Shown: positions 36,988-46,350, numbered from the stretch's first letter. The stretch: 64,000 nt of DNA from Variovorax sp. PBL-E5 (GCF_901827185.1 NZ_LR594672.1:248001-312000); one strand, 5' to 3'. Made by a program: numbers and translations. Notes: generated from the letters alone by a model not told the origin.

Positions 36988-37641
36988 TTACGCCGGCAGT
37001 GGCTTGACGCGCCACCCACCAGGAGCGGTGAACGTGGCACCACAGCGCTGGCTCGGGCAGCTTTCTGCGTCAAGGAGCACGACGGTATCGCAATTCGGGC
37101 ACGTGCCCTTGGGCTTCGCCTCGTAGGCCTCACGCTCGAGACGAAGTCGACCTTCTTCTGTCTTCAACTGCTCTACCCTCTCTCGCTCGATTCGCTCTGC
37201 AGCCAACTCGCCAGCGCGGCGGCCGGTATAGAGCGCTCTGGAGCGAACTTCATCGCCCAGAGCTTCTGTAAAAGCTTTTGCCCAGACCCCGGGCTTTCGC
37301 TGCGCTGAATCGCACTCGGCCATCGCTGCGGCGAAATCGTCATCTGTTGGCCCCACATGTGCGGGAGCGGAGGAGGACTTGGTTGATGCGTCGAACAGCG
37401 CAGCGGCATTCATGGCGCCCGACGAGGAATGCGCTGAGGTGCGGCCAGCACCAGGTGCCGGAGTCGATTCCCCTGTGGCAAGATTCTTCGAGACTGCGAG
37501 AATAATCCCTGCAATCAAGGGGCTGATGAGCAGGCATAGGAAGAACCATCCCCAACCGCTTCGGCCGCGGGTCGATGCCCAGATGCCGACCGCGATAGAC
37601 AGGGGCAACGCAATCGTCAGCCAGCCTAGTAGTTGTCCCAT
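36988..37641 (-). CDS. Membrane protein with C-terminal zinc ribbon
   Basis: 217 residues. Two helices at the N-terminus (LLGWLTIALPLSIAVGIWA and WGWFFLCLLISPLIAGIIL), a Ser/Ala-rich linker, a charged coiled coil (about 140-175, ERIERERVEQLKTEEGRL), and a zinc ribbon (CPNCDTVV...CPSQRCG). It is convergent with the upstream gene at 36962. Function unknown. Confidence 0.7.
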   Translation of the reverse strand: MGQLLGWLTIALPLSIAVGIWASTRGRSGWGWFFLCLLISPLIAGIILAVSKNLATGESTPAPGAGRTSAHSSSGAMNAAALFDASTKSSSAPAHVGPTDDDFAAAMAECDSAQRKPGVWAKAFTEALGDEVRSRALYTGRRAGELAAERIERERVEQLKTEEGRLRLEREAYEAKPKGTCPNCDTVVLLDAESCPSQRCGATFTAPGGWRVKPLPA

Positions 37642-37975
37642 TTCACGCTCTCCTCAGTTCCTGTTTGAATTGTTGCAGCACGAGAGTGCTCATTATCGTT
37701 CTGGCCGCACGATGCTGTTGGCAACCTAACGGCACAACGGCTTCAAGCGTGCAAAGGACGCCGCGGCTTTCGCCACATCAGAGTCGCCGTTCCCAGCCAA
37801 GAATTGGAAGCGAGATGAAGTAGTCACCGAAGCAAGCTGAGTACATGACCATCCGCGCTCTCAGAATTCTGGCCCACTCGTGGAGCATGTCGAGCTCCAC
37901 GATGGCGCAAACGAAGCAGCGGCGAGGGCGAACAGCCGCTGTCGCCTCGATAAGCGCCTGCGTGGCGGACGGTCT
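37642..37975. other. Intergenic region
   Basis: About 330 bp between two minus-strand genes. It should contain the promoter of the zinc-ribbon gene. No convincing frame or hairpin was seen. Confidence 0.4.
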
Positions 37976-38620
37976 TCAATGCGAGGCCGGGAGGCGGCGA
38001 GCACAGTCCAGGCCGCTCACTTGTGCAGGTCCATCCGCTCCGTTGAAGGCCCGCAGTACAGACTGCTTCCAAGTCTGTGCGATTCCGGCGGCGTCGTCAG
38101 GATGAGCACTGCCTCGCTGAACGGCCTGCTCGAGGTCCTCCGGCAGTTCATCTTCCGGGCCCAGTCGCTCAGCCAGCATGGCGCCGAGGGCTCCTGCGGC
38201 CTTGGGCTGCAGGCGTGTTGAAAGCAGAGCCCATTCGGCCTTGTTCGCAAACTCAGGGTCCACCAACGATGCAGTCGCGACAAGCTGCGGAGCAACCCAA
38301 CTGTCAGCTTGAATTGCCCGCCACAAGTACCAGAGCGTCTTGGGCGTCGTGTGCCCGCACAGGAGCGCCACACATGCCACCAAGTGAGGCCTCCACCCAC
38401 CCGCGTCGAGTACCAGGCAGATGGCTCGTTCAACTTCCTCACGGGGATAGTCGCTCATCAGGGTTCGGAGCTTGTCTGCCTCGGCGGCGGCTCCTGGCTG
38501 CATCCATAGGAACTCCAAATACCCGACCTTCAGCTCCAAGCCTTCATGCTCGTCGGCTTCAGCAAAGAACAATGTGGACGCGGCCGCATTCTCTGCGCGG
38601 TCAGATTCATCAAAGGACAT
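37976..38620 (-). CDS. Hypothetical protein, last gene of the AddAB-like operon
   Basis: 214 residues, soluble and helical, acidic at the N-terminus. The middle (REEVERAICLVLDAGGWRPH, then LVACVALLCG) reads as paired helices of a HEAT-like array. It starts 39 bp after the AddA-like stop on the same strand with AAGG upstream, so it is probably the third cistron. Its tie to the nuclease genes is positional only. Confidence 0.6.
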   Translation of the reverse strand: MSFDESDRAENAAASTLFFAEADEHEGLELKVGYLEFLWMQPGAAAEADKLRTLMSDYPREEVERAICLVLDAGGWRPHLVACVALLCGHTTPKTLWYLWRAIQADSWVAPQLVATASLVDPEFANKAEWALLSTRLQPKAAGALGAMLAERLGPEDELPEDLEQAVQRGSAHPDDAAGIAQTWKQSVLRAFNGADGPAQVSGLDCARRLPASH

Positions 38621-38659
38621 GCGGCATACCTTTTCTTGTTGGCTTCGTGCTTGCGAAGG

Positions 38660-41600
38660 TCAAGCAACCTCAAGGCTAGGGAGAGCTCGAACGCGCAGCG
38701 CCCGAGCGGCTACCGGCAAGAAGAGCCACTGTTCGGTAACCGGCCGTCCAGTCGCGCGGACCAGCGCATCCGCGTACGAGGCGAGCTGAGGCCCGTGCTC
38801 GCGCACGAGCTCCTCATCGTGAGTCGCACCGCGCGGGTTGGACTTGTGGTCGATGAGGACCCATCCGGCTGGTGTGTCAACGAGGAAGTCGATGCGCCCG
38901 CGCAGCCGCGTGCCGTCCTCACGGTCGACCTCGATGGGCACCTCCACGTGAACCGGGCAACCGGGCCAGCGCTTGGCAATCCAGGCGAGGAAGGAGTCGA
39001 CCTGGCCGACCACGGCGCCCGTGTCGACAGCGTGCGCAACATCCCAGCGCGTCAAGAGCCGCTCGACGTCCTCGCCCGAGATGCTTCCGGCCACGCCAGA
39101 GCGGGCGATACAATGGTGCAAGGCCGTTCCAAGGAGAACCATGTCGACGCTCTTCGAGATGGCAATGCGGGTGCCGACAGCCTCGACCTCACCGACGGCG
39201 AAGACGCTCGCCTCGGCGCCTTCGCCGGTGCTGGGCCGGTGCCACAGCGGACGGCTGGCAAGCGGCGCGGCAGGGCTGAACCAACTGCGGTCAGCGGCAG
39301 TGGCCGCCGGTGGCTCCGCGGCGCAGTCGGCGGCGGACCAAAGCTTGGTCTCGCGCTGCACATGACGACCGTCGGGCAGCACCATCACGCCGCTTTCACC
39401 AAAAAGTAGTTCTGAGGCGCCGACCTCGTCGACCCAGGAGCGGTCGGGCCTGGTCTTCATGGCTGAAACCAGGACGAGCGCGTCTCGAGCGCGTGTCATG
39501 CTCACATAGAGGAGGCGCTTGTTTTCCTCCAGGCCGGCTTTGGCCATCGCCTGGCCGATTTGGGAGTTCTCGGCGTTGAGCGCCGCTTGCGGAGCCTTGC
39601 GTTTGCCGAAAGTTCTCGGCCAGCAGTGGATGAAGCGGTCGCGCAAGGGCTCCTGCGGGTCGAGCTTCTCGGCATTGGTGCGCGCACGGACATCCCAGAC
39701 CGCGGTGCGCGCGCCGGCGCCCAGGCCCGTCAGGATGGCAACCGGCCACTCGAGGCCTTTTGCACCGTGGTGCGTGAGCACGGCAACCGCGTCATCGGCG
39801 GCAGCGGCCCGGGCGTCCTCGCCGCCAGCCGCTTGAGTTGACAGCCACCGCAGGAGGCCGCCCACCGACGCAGGCTGCTTGGAAGAGACGCACTCGCTCT
39901 CGTAGGTCGTGGCCATCGCGAGCAGCGCTTCCACGTTGTCGACACGAACGCGCGCTTCCTGCGGTGTGCGCGACCAGGCGCTGGCCAGCATGGCCACGTG
40001 GGACTCCGCCTTGGCCAGCCGGAGGGCTTCCGCAGGCGTCAGCGAGAGCAGGGACGGGCGAAGCGTCTCCAGCCGCGCAAGCAAGGGATGCGCATTGTTG
40101 CCCGTGGCCCTCCACTCATGGGACGGCTTCTCCGCGGCAAGATGGTCCAGGCGGTCGCCAAGCCACTCCTTGGCGGGCATGCCGGCCGCGAGCGTGAGGA
40201 TGAGCGCCGTCGCCACGGTGTCCGTCGGGTCCTGCAGGCGACGAAGGCACGCTGTGACCAGCAAGGCCTCGGGCGTTGACAGGAGGCCCGGGCGGCCACT
40301 CGCCGACGGGATGCTCCAGCGCGCGAGAGCTGCCGCGGCGTAATCAATCTGGTCGTTCGTGCGGCACAGCACAGCAATGTCGCCCGCCCTGATGGCGCGC
40401 AGCTCCTTCGTGCCCTTGTCGTAGACCTTCGCTCCGGAAGCAAGGAGCTCCGTGATGGCAGGGCCGAGCCCGAGATAGTCGAGCTCGCCTTTCCTGCTCT
40501 CGAAGGTCCAGTCGTAGAGCGCTGGCTGGCCGGGGATGTCGCCTCGCGTCGGCGCGAGCTTCACGGCGTCGGCTTCGAGGTCCGGCGCAAACGCAGGCAC
40601 GAACACGGCGTTCGCGAGCGACACCAGCGCGGGGGTCGAGCGCCTGGAGTCGGTGAGCGGGTCGCCGATGATTCCACCCCAGCCCTGGACGGCGCCGATG
40701 ACCCCCGCGATGAGCGAGGCGTCAGTGCCGCGGAATCCGTAAATGGCCTGCTTGGGGTCGCCGACCCAGACCGAGCGCCTGGCGAGCTTGGCGATTTCGA
40801 CAAAGAGCGCGAGCTGCAGCGGGCTCGTGTCCTGGAACTCGTCGACGAGAACGAGGTCGAGCTCGCTCGACAAGGCCTCTCGCACGGCTTCGCTCTCGCG
40901 CAAGGCCCGCAGCAGTTCGACCTCCTGGTCAATGAAGTCAACCGCACCGAGTTCTTCCTTGGCACGTCTGAAGGTGTCCAGGGTGTCAGTGGCCAGGCTG
41001 AACACAAGGTCGAGGTAGCGCCGCACCTCCTCGTGAAACTGCGGGTGACGCTCGTGCGCCTGCGCCGCGTCGACGACCGGCTGCACGAGACCCACGAGCT
41101 TGGCGCCAATCTTGACGTTGCATGCGGCGAGCCAGTCAGGCCAGGTCCAGTTGCCCGACTTGAAGAGGCGATGCAAGCGCTCGAGCTCCTCGATGCCGTC
41201 CCGCATGACCTTGTCGACCCTGCCACCGGCGGCGTCCCGGGACTCGATGTCCTTGGCGACCGCCGTCTTGGCCGTCGCGAGTTCCTCCAGCAGCCTGGCG
41301 GCATGGTCGACGCCACCCTCGGGCGCCGGCCAGTTCTCGAGCATCCGGTCTGCGTTCGTCGCGCCCATTGCGCGAAGCGCCTCTCTGGAAATGTCGTTTT
41401 CGCGAGCGGCCTTGACCACCTTGCCGATGGTGTCGGACCACATGGCGTCCTCCATCCCCAGCCGGCGCATGAGCGTCAGCAGTTCCGTGCGACGCTCGGC
41501 GTCGAAGGTGTCGTCGAGCGCACGGGCAAGAAGTTTCTTGGTCTGGGCCTCGCTCAGCACCGTCTGGTCGGGGGAGAGACCCATCTCGAAGCAAAACCGC

Positions 41601-41866
41601 TCGAGCAGCTGGCCACAGACACTGTTGACGGTCCCGATGCGCGCCTGGCCGATGGCTGTGACCAGGTCCATGCGGCCATGCTCGAGCAGTCTGGTGCGCA
41701 CGCGTTCGCGCAGCTCCGTGGCTGCCTTCACCGTGAAGGTCGTGGCGAGCACCGCGTGGGGGCGCACCGGTTCGTTGCCGCCAAGGAGTGCCTCCGACAG
41801 GATGCTCGTCAGGCGGTAGGTCTTGCCGCTTCCTGCGCCGGCACTGATGAACTCAACTGGATTCAT
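38660..41866 (-). CDS. AddA/RecB-like UvrD helicase-nuclease
   Basis: 1068 residues. SF1A helicase motifs in order: AGAGSGKT (9-16, Walker A), TTFTVKAATELR (Ia), LVLVDEFQDTSPLQ (II, near 345), VGDPKQAIYGFRG (III), HHGAKGLEWPV (V) and LLYVSMTRARDAL (VI). The C-terminal nuclease domain has RGRIDFLVD, LIDHKSNP and QLASYADAL, the D...DxK...QxxxY pattern of RecB-type nucleases. It overlaps the AddB-like gene by ATGA and has the canonical B-then-A order. It should unwind and cut DNA ends together with the 875-residue partner. The WYL regulator next door suggests defence rather than housekeeping repair. Confidence 0.88.
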   Translation of the reverse strand: MNPVEFISAGAGSGKTYRLTSILSEALLGGNEPVRPHAVLATTFTVKAATELRERVRTRLLEHGRMDLVTAIGQARIGTVNSVCGQLLERFCFEMGLSPDQTVLSEAQTKKLLARALDDTFDAERRTELLTLMRRLGMEDAMWSDTIGKVVKAARENDISREALRAMGATNADRMLENWPAPEGGVDHAARLLEELATAKTAVAKDIESRDAAGGRVDKVMRDGIEELERLHRLFKSGNWTWPDWLAACNVKIGAKLVGLVQPVVDAAQAHERHPQFHEEVRRYLDLVFSLATDTLDTFRRAKEELGAVDFIDQEVELLRALRESEAVREALSSELDLVLVDEFQDTSPLQLALFVEIAKLARRSVWVGDPKQAIYGFRGTDASLIAGVIGAVQGWGGIIGDPLTDSRRSTPALVSLANAVFVPAFAPDLEADAVKLAPTRGDIPGQPALYDWTFESRKGELDYLGLGPAITELLASGAKVYDKGTKELRAIRAGDIAVLCRTNDQIDYAAAALARWSIPSASGRPGLLSTPEALLVTACLRRLQDPTDTVATALILTLAAGMPAKEWLGDRLDHLAAEKPSHEWRATGNNAHPLLARLETLRPSLLSLTPAEALRLAKAESHVAMLASAWSRTPQEARVRVDNVEALLAMATTYESECVSSKQPASVGGLLRWLSTQAAGGEDARAAAADDAVAVLTHHGAKGLEWPVAILTGLGAGARTAVWDVRARTNAEKLDPQEPLRDRFIHCWPRTFGKRKAPQAALNAENSQIGQAMAKAGLEENKRLLYVSMTRARDALVLVSAMKTRPDRSWVDEVGASELLFGESGVMVLPDGRHVQRETKLWSAADCAAEPPAATAADRSWFSPAAPLASRPLWHRPSTGEGAEASVFAVGEVEAVGTRIAISKSVDMVLLGTALHHCIARSGVAGSISGEDVERLLTRWDVAHAVDTGAVVGQVDSFLAWIAKRWPGCPVHVEVPIEVDREDGTRLRGRIDFLVDTPAGWVLIDHKSNPRGATHDEELVREHGPQLASYADALVRATGRPVTEQWLFLPVAARALRVRALPSLEVA

Positions 41867-44490
41867 TGTTCCCAGCCTCCGAGCAGGGTGAGGTGTTCAC
41901 GATGGAAGGGACCGAGCGTGGTGACCGGCAAGGTGCCTTCCGGCCCTTGGAATTCGGCAATGTCCGCCTGGGCGTCGACCAGTTCGACGGTGCCCTCCGC
42001 CCACTGGGACATGCGCCACTTCCAGCTTTCCCTTGCCTGAGCCAGCATCGGGTCGACCGTGACGCCGCCCGCGGGCTTGCGCAGTTGGGCATCCGGGAAG
42101 ATGCCAGGCGTGGAGATGAGCAGCGTTGCCGAGTCGAAGACAAAGTAACCCAAGGCCACGGGCAGCTGCCCGTAAACCTGGTGCGTCAGACTTGCATACA
42201 GCGCGAGCTGCAGGTGGCGGCCTTCCACAAGCGCCTCTCCATGCCGCTTGGTGCCGGACCACTTGAGGTCAAGGGTGACACTGCGCTCCTGCGGCAGGTC
42301 GACCAGCAGGTCAATCTTGCCGATGACCTCCACGTCGCCCAGCAATCCCTGGACAGGAACCTCCACCTGGACTCGAACAGCGCCGGCGCTTTGCAGGTGT
42401 GTGAGCAAGGTGAGGAGCGCCGTGCGGCAGATTCGCTTGAACCGGCTCATGCTTACGCCGGCGCCCTGCATCAGGAGCGGTGCGCCTTCTGCGAGCAGGA
42501 GCTCGTCGACCATGGCGTCGAACCAGGCGCCGGCCTGCGCGCTGGTCCAGCGCAGAACATGTTCTTGTTGGAAGAATCGCTCGACCACCCGATGCGCAAG
42601 GTTGCCAAGTAGCTTGTTCTCGTGCTCATCGTCGAGGCCACTCCCCGGTCGCAGGTGGGCCACGTCCTTCAGGACGGCGAGGGCGGGGTTGTTGAAGAGC
42701 TCGTTGAGTGCCGTGTACGACTGGTGCTTCTTGCGAGAGGCGAGGGGACGCTCGAGCTCGAGGTAGCGCCCCGCGCGCTGCAGGGGAGCATCGGTGACGC
42801 GACGGGCAATCGAGCCCAGGTGCGTGCCGTACAGGTCGTCATCGATGCGGTGCACCTTCACTTTCGGCGCCAACTGCCGGATAAGTTGCCAGATGGGGTG
42901 TTCTTCCGCACCCGGCGGCGGCAGCACCAGGACGAAGCGTTCCTTGGCAGCAAAAAGTGGGCGCAGCCACTGCGTTGCGAGCAGCTCCAGCTCACGCTTG
43001 GGGTCACGAAGCTCGACCCCCAGGCTCCTGAGTGCATCGACCTCGCTTTGCGACCAAGGAAGCGGCCGGGGAAGGGCCGGCGTCGAAGGCATCCACCAGA
43101 CGACTTCACCTGCAGGCTCGAGGCATGCGGCCGCGGTGGTCGCGGATTTCAGGCAGCCGACCTGGGAGACGGCAGCGGGGTTGGTCGCGCCGGCGGGCGT
43201 GGACTGCGCCAGCAGCTGTTCGATTTGCCGCGGTACCAGGTGCTCCAGGCCCTGCTGGCGCAGCTCGGCCAGGCCCACGAGCACGGCGTCGCACTGGCGA
43301 AGTGCCGGCGCGATGGTCGCAGCTTCACCAGCTTGGTGGACGGCGCGTCGTTGCAACGCCGTGCGCACCTTCTCGACGCGGACAGCGACCTCGGTGATGG
43401 GGGCGCCGTCTGCGCGGGACCAGCGCTCCCCCTCGAGCCAGAAGGCGACCTCCTCCAGAAGTGTCTGCGCGTTTTCCTTCTCGCCGATGCTCGCCTTGGC
43501 AGCAATCCAGGCCTCTCCGCCGAGACCCGGCTGCTCGGCAATCGCACGCGCGAGCTTGCCTCTCGCAGCTCGGCTGAACGGCCCGTAGGGATGCACGAGG
43601 AACTCGACGAGGCGTCCGATATGGAGCGGCGCCCACAGCATCTCGAGCGCCAGCCCCAGCGTCTGCAGCGCGGGTCGCAGGCTGCTCGGGCTGTCGAAGC
43701 CACAGGCGGCGGCGCCCGTTGCCATCAAGGTGGCGTCCAGGGAGTCGCCCCCTTGCTCGCAAAGCACCAGGCGATTCGCCGGGTTGGCACGGCACCAAGC
43801 GCTCAGCCAGTGCTCGGCGGTCTCGCGCGACTGTGCTTGCAGGACCTGGACGGTTCCATCGTTGAGAGCAAAGGCCTCGGGGGCTTTCAGCTGGCCATTG
43901 GCCACAGATTCTGCGGCGAGGCGCTGCAGCTCACGAAGCTGCCCTTTGCCGCCAGGTTCGGCGGCTTGGGGCTCGTGCACGCCCTTCAGGTGATTGAGAA
44001 CAGCGCGCCACATGGCCGGAAAGCTCGCAGAGGGGTCGGCGAGCCTGACCTGCGAAATGGGCACCGTGTTGCCTGCAGCGAGCGCAGAGGCCACTTCCAC
44101 CAGGCGCTCACCCTCGCCAGGTGCGACGTGGCCGAAAGCAGCCTCCTCGACGCTCGCCAGTTCCTGGATGCGCAGCGGAGAGGAGGGCGATGCCTTTCCA
44201 TCCCAGCCGCCCAGGCGCCACTCGTCGCGCCATGAGAGAAGAAGTGCTGCGGTGCCGACGTCGTCTACCTGGAGCGACCGGCTGTAGAAGCGGCTGCCGT
44301 CGTCGAACTTGCGCAGGTGACCGAGGTACGCCGCCACGCGCTGCGCCTGCGGCACCTCCGGCCGAGCCAGACCCAGGTAGGTCTCCAACAGGCCAAGAAG
44401 TCCCATGCGCCCGACGACCGGCTCCCTGAAGTACCCCCTGTCCGAGGGGCCCTGGCGCTCGTCAAGTCTCAATCCAAAGGTGACCTGCAT
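41863..44490 (-). CDS. AddB-like PD-(D/E)XK nuclease subunit
   Basis: 875 residues. It begins QVTFGLRLDERQGPSDRG and lacks a Walker A motif, so the helicase core is inactive, as in RecC-type subunits. The C-terminal nuclease domain carries GKIDLLVD, TLDLKWSG and LQLALYA (D...DxK...QxxxY). The four Cys that hold the iron-sulfur cluster in Bacillus AddB are not seen around this domain, and the protein is shorter than classical AddB (about 1100). It is first in the operon and is translationally coupled to the AddA-like gene. Confidence 0.82.
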   Translation of the reverse strand: MQVTFGLRLDERQGPSDRGYFREPVVGRMGLLGLLETYLGLARPEVPQAQRVAAYLGHLRKFDDGSRFYSRSLQVDDVGTAALLLSWRDEWRLGGWDGKASPSSPLRIQELASVEEAAFGHVAPGEGERLVEVASALAAGNTVPISQVRLADPSASFPAMWRAVLNHLKGVHEPQAAEPGGKGQLRELQRLAAESVANGQLKAPEAFALNDGTVQVLQAQSRETAEHWLSAWCRANPANRLVLCEQGGDSLDATLMATGAAACGFDSPSSLRPALQTLGLALEMLWAPLHIGRLVEFLVHPYGPFSRAARGKLARAIAEQPGLGGEAWIAAKASIGEKENAQTLLEEVAFWLEGERWSRADGAPITEVAVRVEKVRTALQRRAVHQAGEAATIAPALRQCDAVLVGLAELRQQGLEHLVPRQIEQLLAQSTPAGATNPAAVSQVGCLKSATTAAACLEPAGEVVWWMPSTPALPRPLPWSQSEVDALRSLGVELRDPKRELELLATQWLRPLFAAKERFVLVLPPPGAEEHPIWQLIRQLAPKVKVHRIDDDLYGTHLGSIARRVTDAPLQRAGRYLELERPLASRKKHQSYTALNELFNNPALAVLKDVAHLRPGSGLDDEHENKLLGNLAHRVVERFFQQEHVLRWTSAQAGAWFDAMVDELLLAEGAPLLMQGAGVSMSRFKRICRTALLTLLTHLQSAGAVRVQVEVPVQGLLGDVEVIGKIDLLVDLPQERSVTLDLKWSGTKRHGEALVEGRHLQLALYASLTHQVYGQLPVALGYFVFDSATLLISTPGIFPDAQLRKPAGGVTVDPMLAQARESWKWRMSQWAEGTVELVDAQADIAEFQGPEGTLPVTTLGPFHREHLTLLGGWEQ

Positions 44491-44578
44491 CCGGATTCCT
44501 CACAGCACCGCGAATCGCGTACAAAAATTATACGTATAAAAAGAAGACTAAAGAACTGATTTTTCGTATCATCCAGAC
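44491..44578. promoter_or_regulatory. Divergent promoter/operator between AddB-like and CapW-like genes
   Basis: 88 bp, sharply more AT-rich than its surroundings. It contains the palindrome ATACGTAT (44530-44537) and a second CGTAT (44565-44569). ATACG...AAAAA and TTTTTCGTAT form an interrupted inverted repeat across about 40 bp. This is what a site for a dimeric WYL/winged-helix repressor controlling both directions would look like. Confidence 0.55.
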
Positions 44579-45499
44579 ATGCCGCAGCAGCCGTCATTGC
44601 CCCCGGACTCCGACGAGGCGGGGGAAAAGGCGCCCGCCCGCTGGAGCCAGGGCCGTCGCCTCGAGTTCTTGGATTTCCGCCTTCGCTGGGAGGGGCGGCT
44701 CAACCGCAGCGACCTGACGAATTTCTTTGGCATCTCGGTGCCGCAGGCATCGCTCGACATCTCCAAGTACCTGGAGCTCGCTCCCAACAACGCGGTCTAC
44801 GACCGGAGCTCGAAGGTCTACCTGGCCACCGACGGGTTCGAGCCGCTCTACCCCTCGAACGAACCCTCGCGATACCTGAACGAGCTCCTCGCGCGCGAAA
44901 TCGGGGTGCTGCCTGCAGAGCAGAGCTTCCTGGGCTGGACGCCGCCGACGGCCGCCGTTGCCGCGCCCACGAGAAAGCTGGAGGCGAACACCGTCGTGGC
45001 CGTGCTGACCGCGATACGGCAGCGTGTCTGCTTGCGCGTGACCTACCAATCGATGTCCTCGGCCGAACCCAAAGCGCGAATCATCTCTCCGCATGCGGTC
45101 GCCTTCGACGGCTACCGGTGGCACGTCCGTGCGTTCTGCCACACACGCGGCGACTTTCGTGATTTCGTGATGGCGCGGATGCTCGGCGTGGAGGTACTCG
45201 AGGACGCCGGCACCGACGGCGCAGACGACGAGGCTTGGCACCGTCAGGTCAGCCTGGTGCTGGCGCCGAACTCACGTCTCTCGAAGGCCCATCGCAAGGT
45301 CATCGAGCTCGACTACGGGATGGTCGACGGAGAGGTCGTTCTGGAATGTCGCCAGGCACTTCTCTTCTATTCACTCAAGCGACTCGGGCTGCTGGAGGTG
45401 GATGCCTCAGAGCCGCATGTGCAGCAAATCGTGCTGAGAAACCGTGCCGCGGTGATGAAGTTCCTGCCGGCGGCGCCCGCGGAGGAGGGCGGGGCGTGA
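44579..45499 (+). CDS. CapW/BrxR-type WYL transcriptional regulator
   Basis: 306 residues. The N-terminal winged helix (about 20-85) reads RRLEFLDFRLRWEGRLNRSD, then FFGISVPQASLDISKYLEL and a K-V-Y. The WYL domain (about 140-215) contains RIISPHAVAFDGYRWHVRAF, then GDFRDFVMARM. A WCX region ends the protein. These are the marks of the CapW/BrxR family, which represses defence operons (CBASS, BREX) until it senses a signal of infection or DNA damage. It is transcribed away from the AddAB-like operon across 88 bp. Confidence 0.85.
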   Translation: MPQQPSLPPDSDEAGEKAPARWSQGRRLEFLDFRLRWEGRLNRSDLTNFFGISVPQASLDISKYLELAPNNAVYDRSSKVYLATDGFEPLYPSNEPSRYLNELLAREIGVLPAEQSFLGWTPPTAAVAAPTRKLEANTVVAVLTAIRQRVCLRVTYQSMSSAEPKARIISPHAVAFDGYRWHVRAFCHTRGDFRDFVMARMLGVEVLEDAGTDGADDEAWHRQVSLVLAPNSRLSKAHRKVIELDYGMVDGEVVLECRQALLFYSLKRLGLLEVDASEPHVQQIVLRNRAAVMKFLPAAPAEEGGA

Positions 45500-45523
45500 T
45501 GACCACGAAAGACGGACGAATGA

Positions 45524-45748
45524 TTGCACTCAAGTGCGTTGGTTGTGGAGCATGTCCCGAAAACTCCTGGACCTGGTGCAGCTGGCCGCCCTTTGGTGGC
45601 CCTCGTCGTTATGGCCCTCGTCGGGGGCCTCTGGTACCTGGGCGATGCGTACACCGAGAACGGGTTTAAGAACTGCCGCGCCAACGGCAGCTCCTATACC
45701 TGGTGCCAAGCCACCATCAAGTGGCAGTCGTTCAAGGCGCTGTTTTAG
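45524..45748 (+). CDS. Small single-pass membrane protein, start uncertain
   Basis: 74 codons from a TTG at 45524. One transmembrane helix (LVALVVMALVGGLWYLG) is followed by a short tail with two Cys (FKNCRANG and YTWCQAT). A better-looking start, ATG 45552 (MSRKLLDLVQLAA), lies in another frame just upstream, so the gene may carry an indel near 45580-45600. A terminator follows directly. Confidence 0.5.
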   Translation: MHSSALVVEHVPKTPGPGAAGRPLVALVVMALVGGLWYLGDAYTENGFKNCRANGSSYTWCQATIKWQSFKALF

Positions 45749-45766
45749 CGCGTTTCGTTCCAATTC

Positions 45767-45795
45767 AGCCGCCTCGTACATCGGGGCGGCTTTTC
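45767..45795 (+). terminator. Rho-independent terminator
   Basis: The stem AGCCGCC/GGCGGCT with an 11-nt loop is followed by TTTTC. It ends the small membrane-protein gene. Confidence 0.75.
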
Positions 45796-45816
45796 TTCGT
45801 GCCGGGGTGGCGACCC

Positions 45817-46350
45817 TTACGAGCCAAAGAGCGCCTTCGACGGCGTTTGGACCCAGGCGTGGGTCACCTCGTCGAGGAGGTAGAAACCGCTTGCCACCCC
45901 CTTGCGCCACTGGAACAGGACGATGGCCTTCGCGCGGTAGACGTCCTTCACCGCCTTCAACCGGTCAATGTCCTCCTCGGTTGGCTTCGGCGCCGAGCCG
46001 CCCTTGACCTGGATGAGCGTGATGTCGAACAGGTCCAGCGACTTCAGCTGCGGGTGAGCCGGATGGTTCGGCTTTCCACCGCTCTTGCGGATGGCAACGA
46101 TGTCCACAATGCCTGCGGACTCCCGGCCCGCTGGCCCGAGAAAGTCGACAAACTTCCATCGCTTCGAGCTTCGCTGTGCCAGCGCCTTGGCCAGGGTGTT
46201 GGCCATCCGACCCGTCTTGGCCGCGGATGCTGCGGCGGCTTGCCATTTCTCCAGATGGGTCGCTGGGACCTCGACCTTCGGCGGTCCGGCCGCGGGGTCC
46301 ACAGAGACTTCAGTGACTAGAGTCGTGGAATTCTTCTTGGTCGTTGGCAT
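45817..46350 (-). CDS. Restriction-endonuclease-like (PD-(D/E)XK) small protein
   Basis: 177 residues. The core has FVDFLGPAGRESAGIVDIVA, then FDITLIQVKGGSAPKPT. Here Asp in GIVDIVA and Q-V-K form the D...(E/Q)xK nuclease pattern, with a downstream helix (EEDIDRLKAVKDVYR). The N-terminal 40 residues are low-complexity. It may cut or bind DNA. It is convergent with the small membrane-protein gene near the AddAB-like module. Confidence 0.62.
   Translation of the reverse strand: MPTTKKNSTTLVTEVSVDPAAGPPKVEVPATHLEKWQAAAASAAKTGRMANTLAKALAQRSSKRWKFVDFLGPAGRESAGIVDIVAIRKSGGKPNHPAHPQLKSLDLFDITLIQVKGGSAPKPTEEDIDRLKAVKDVYRAKAIVLFQWRKGVASGFYLLDEVTHAWVQTPSKALFGS

Noticed and set aside
41033..42040. 335-codon plus-strand frame
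   Set aside because: Antisense to the AddA/AddB-like overlap, with no start signal or motif.
42622..44235. 537-codon plus-strand frame
   Set aside because: Antisense to the AddB-like gene, whose motifs are clear; the composition is typical of a high-GC shadow.
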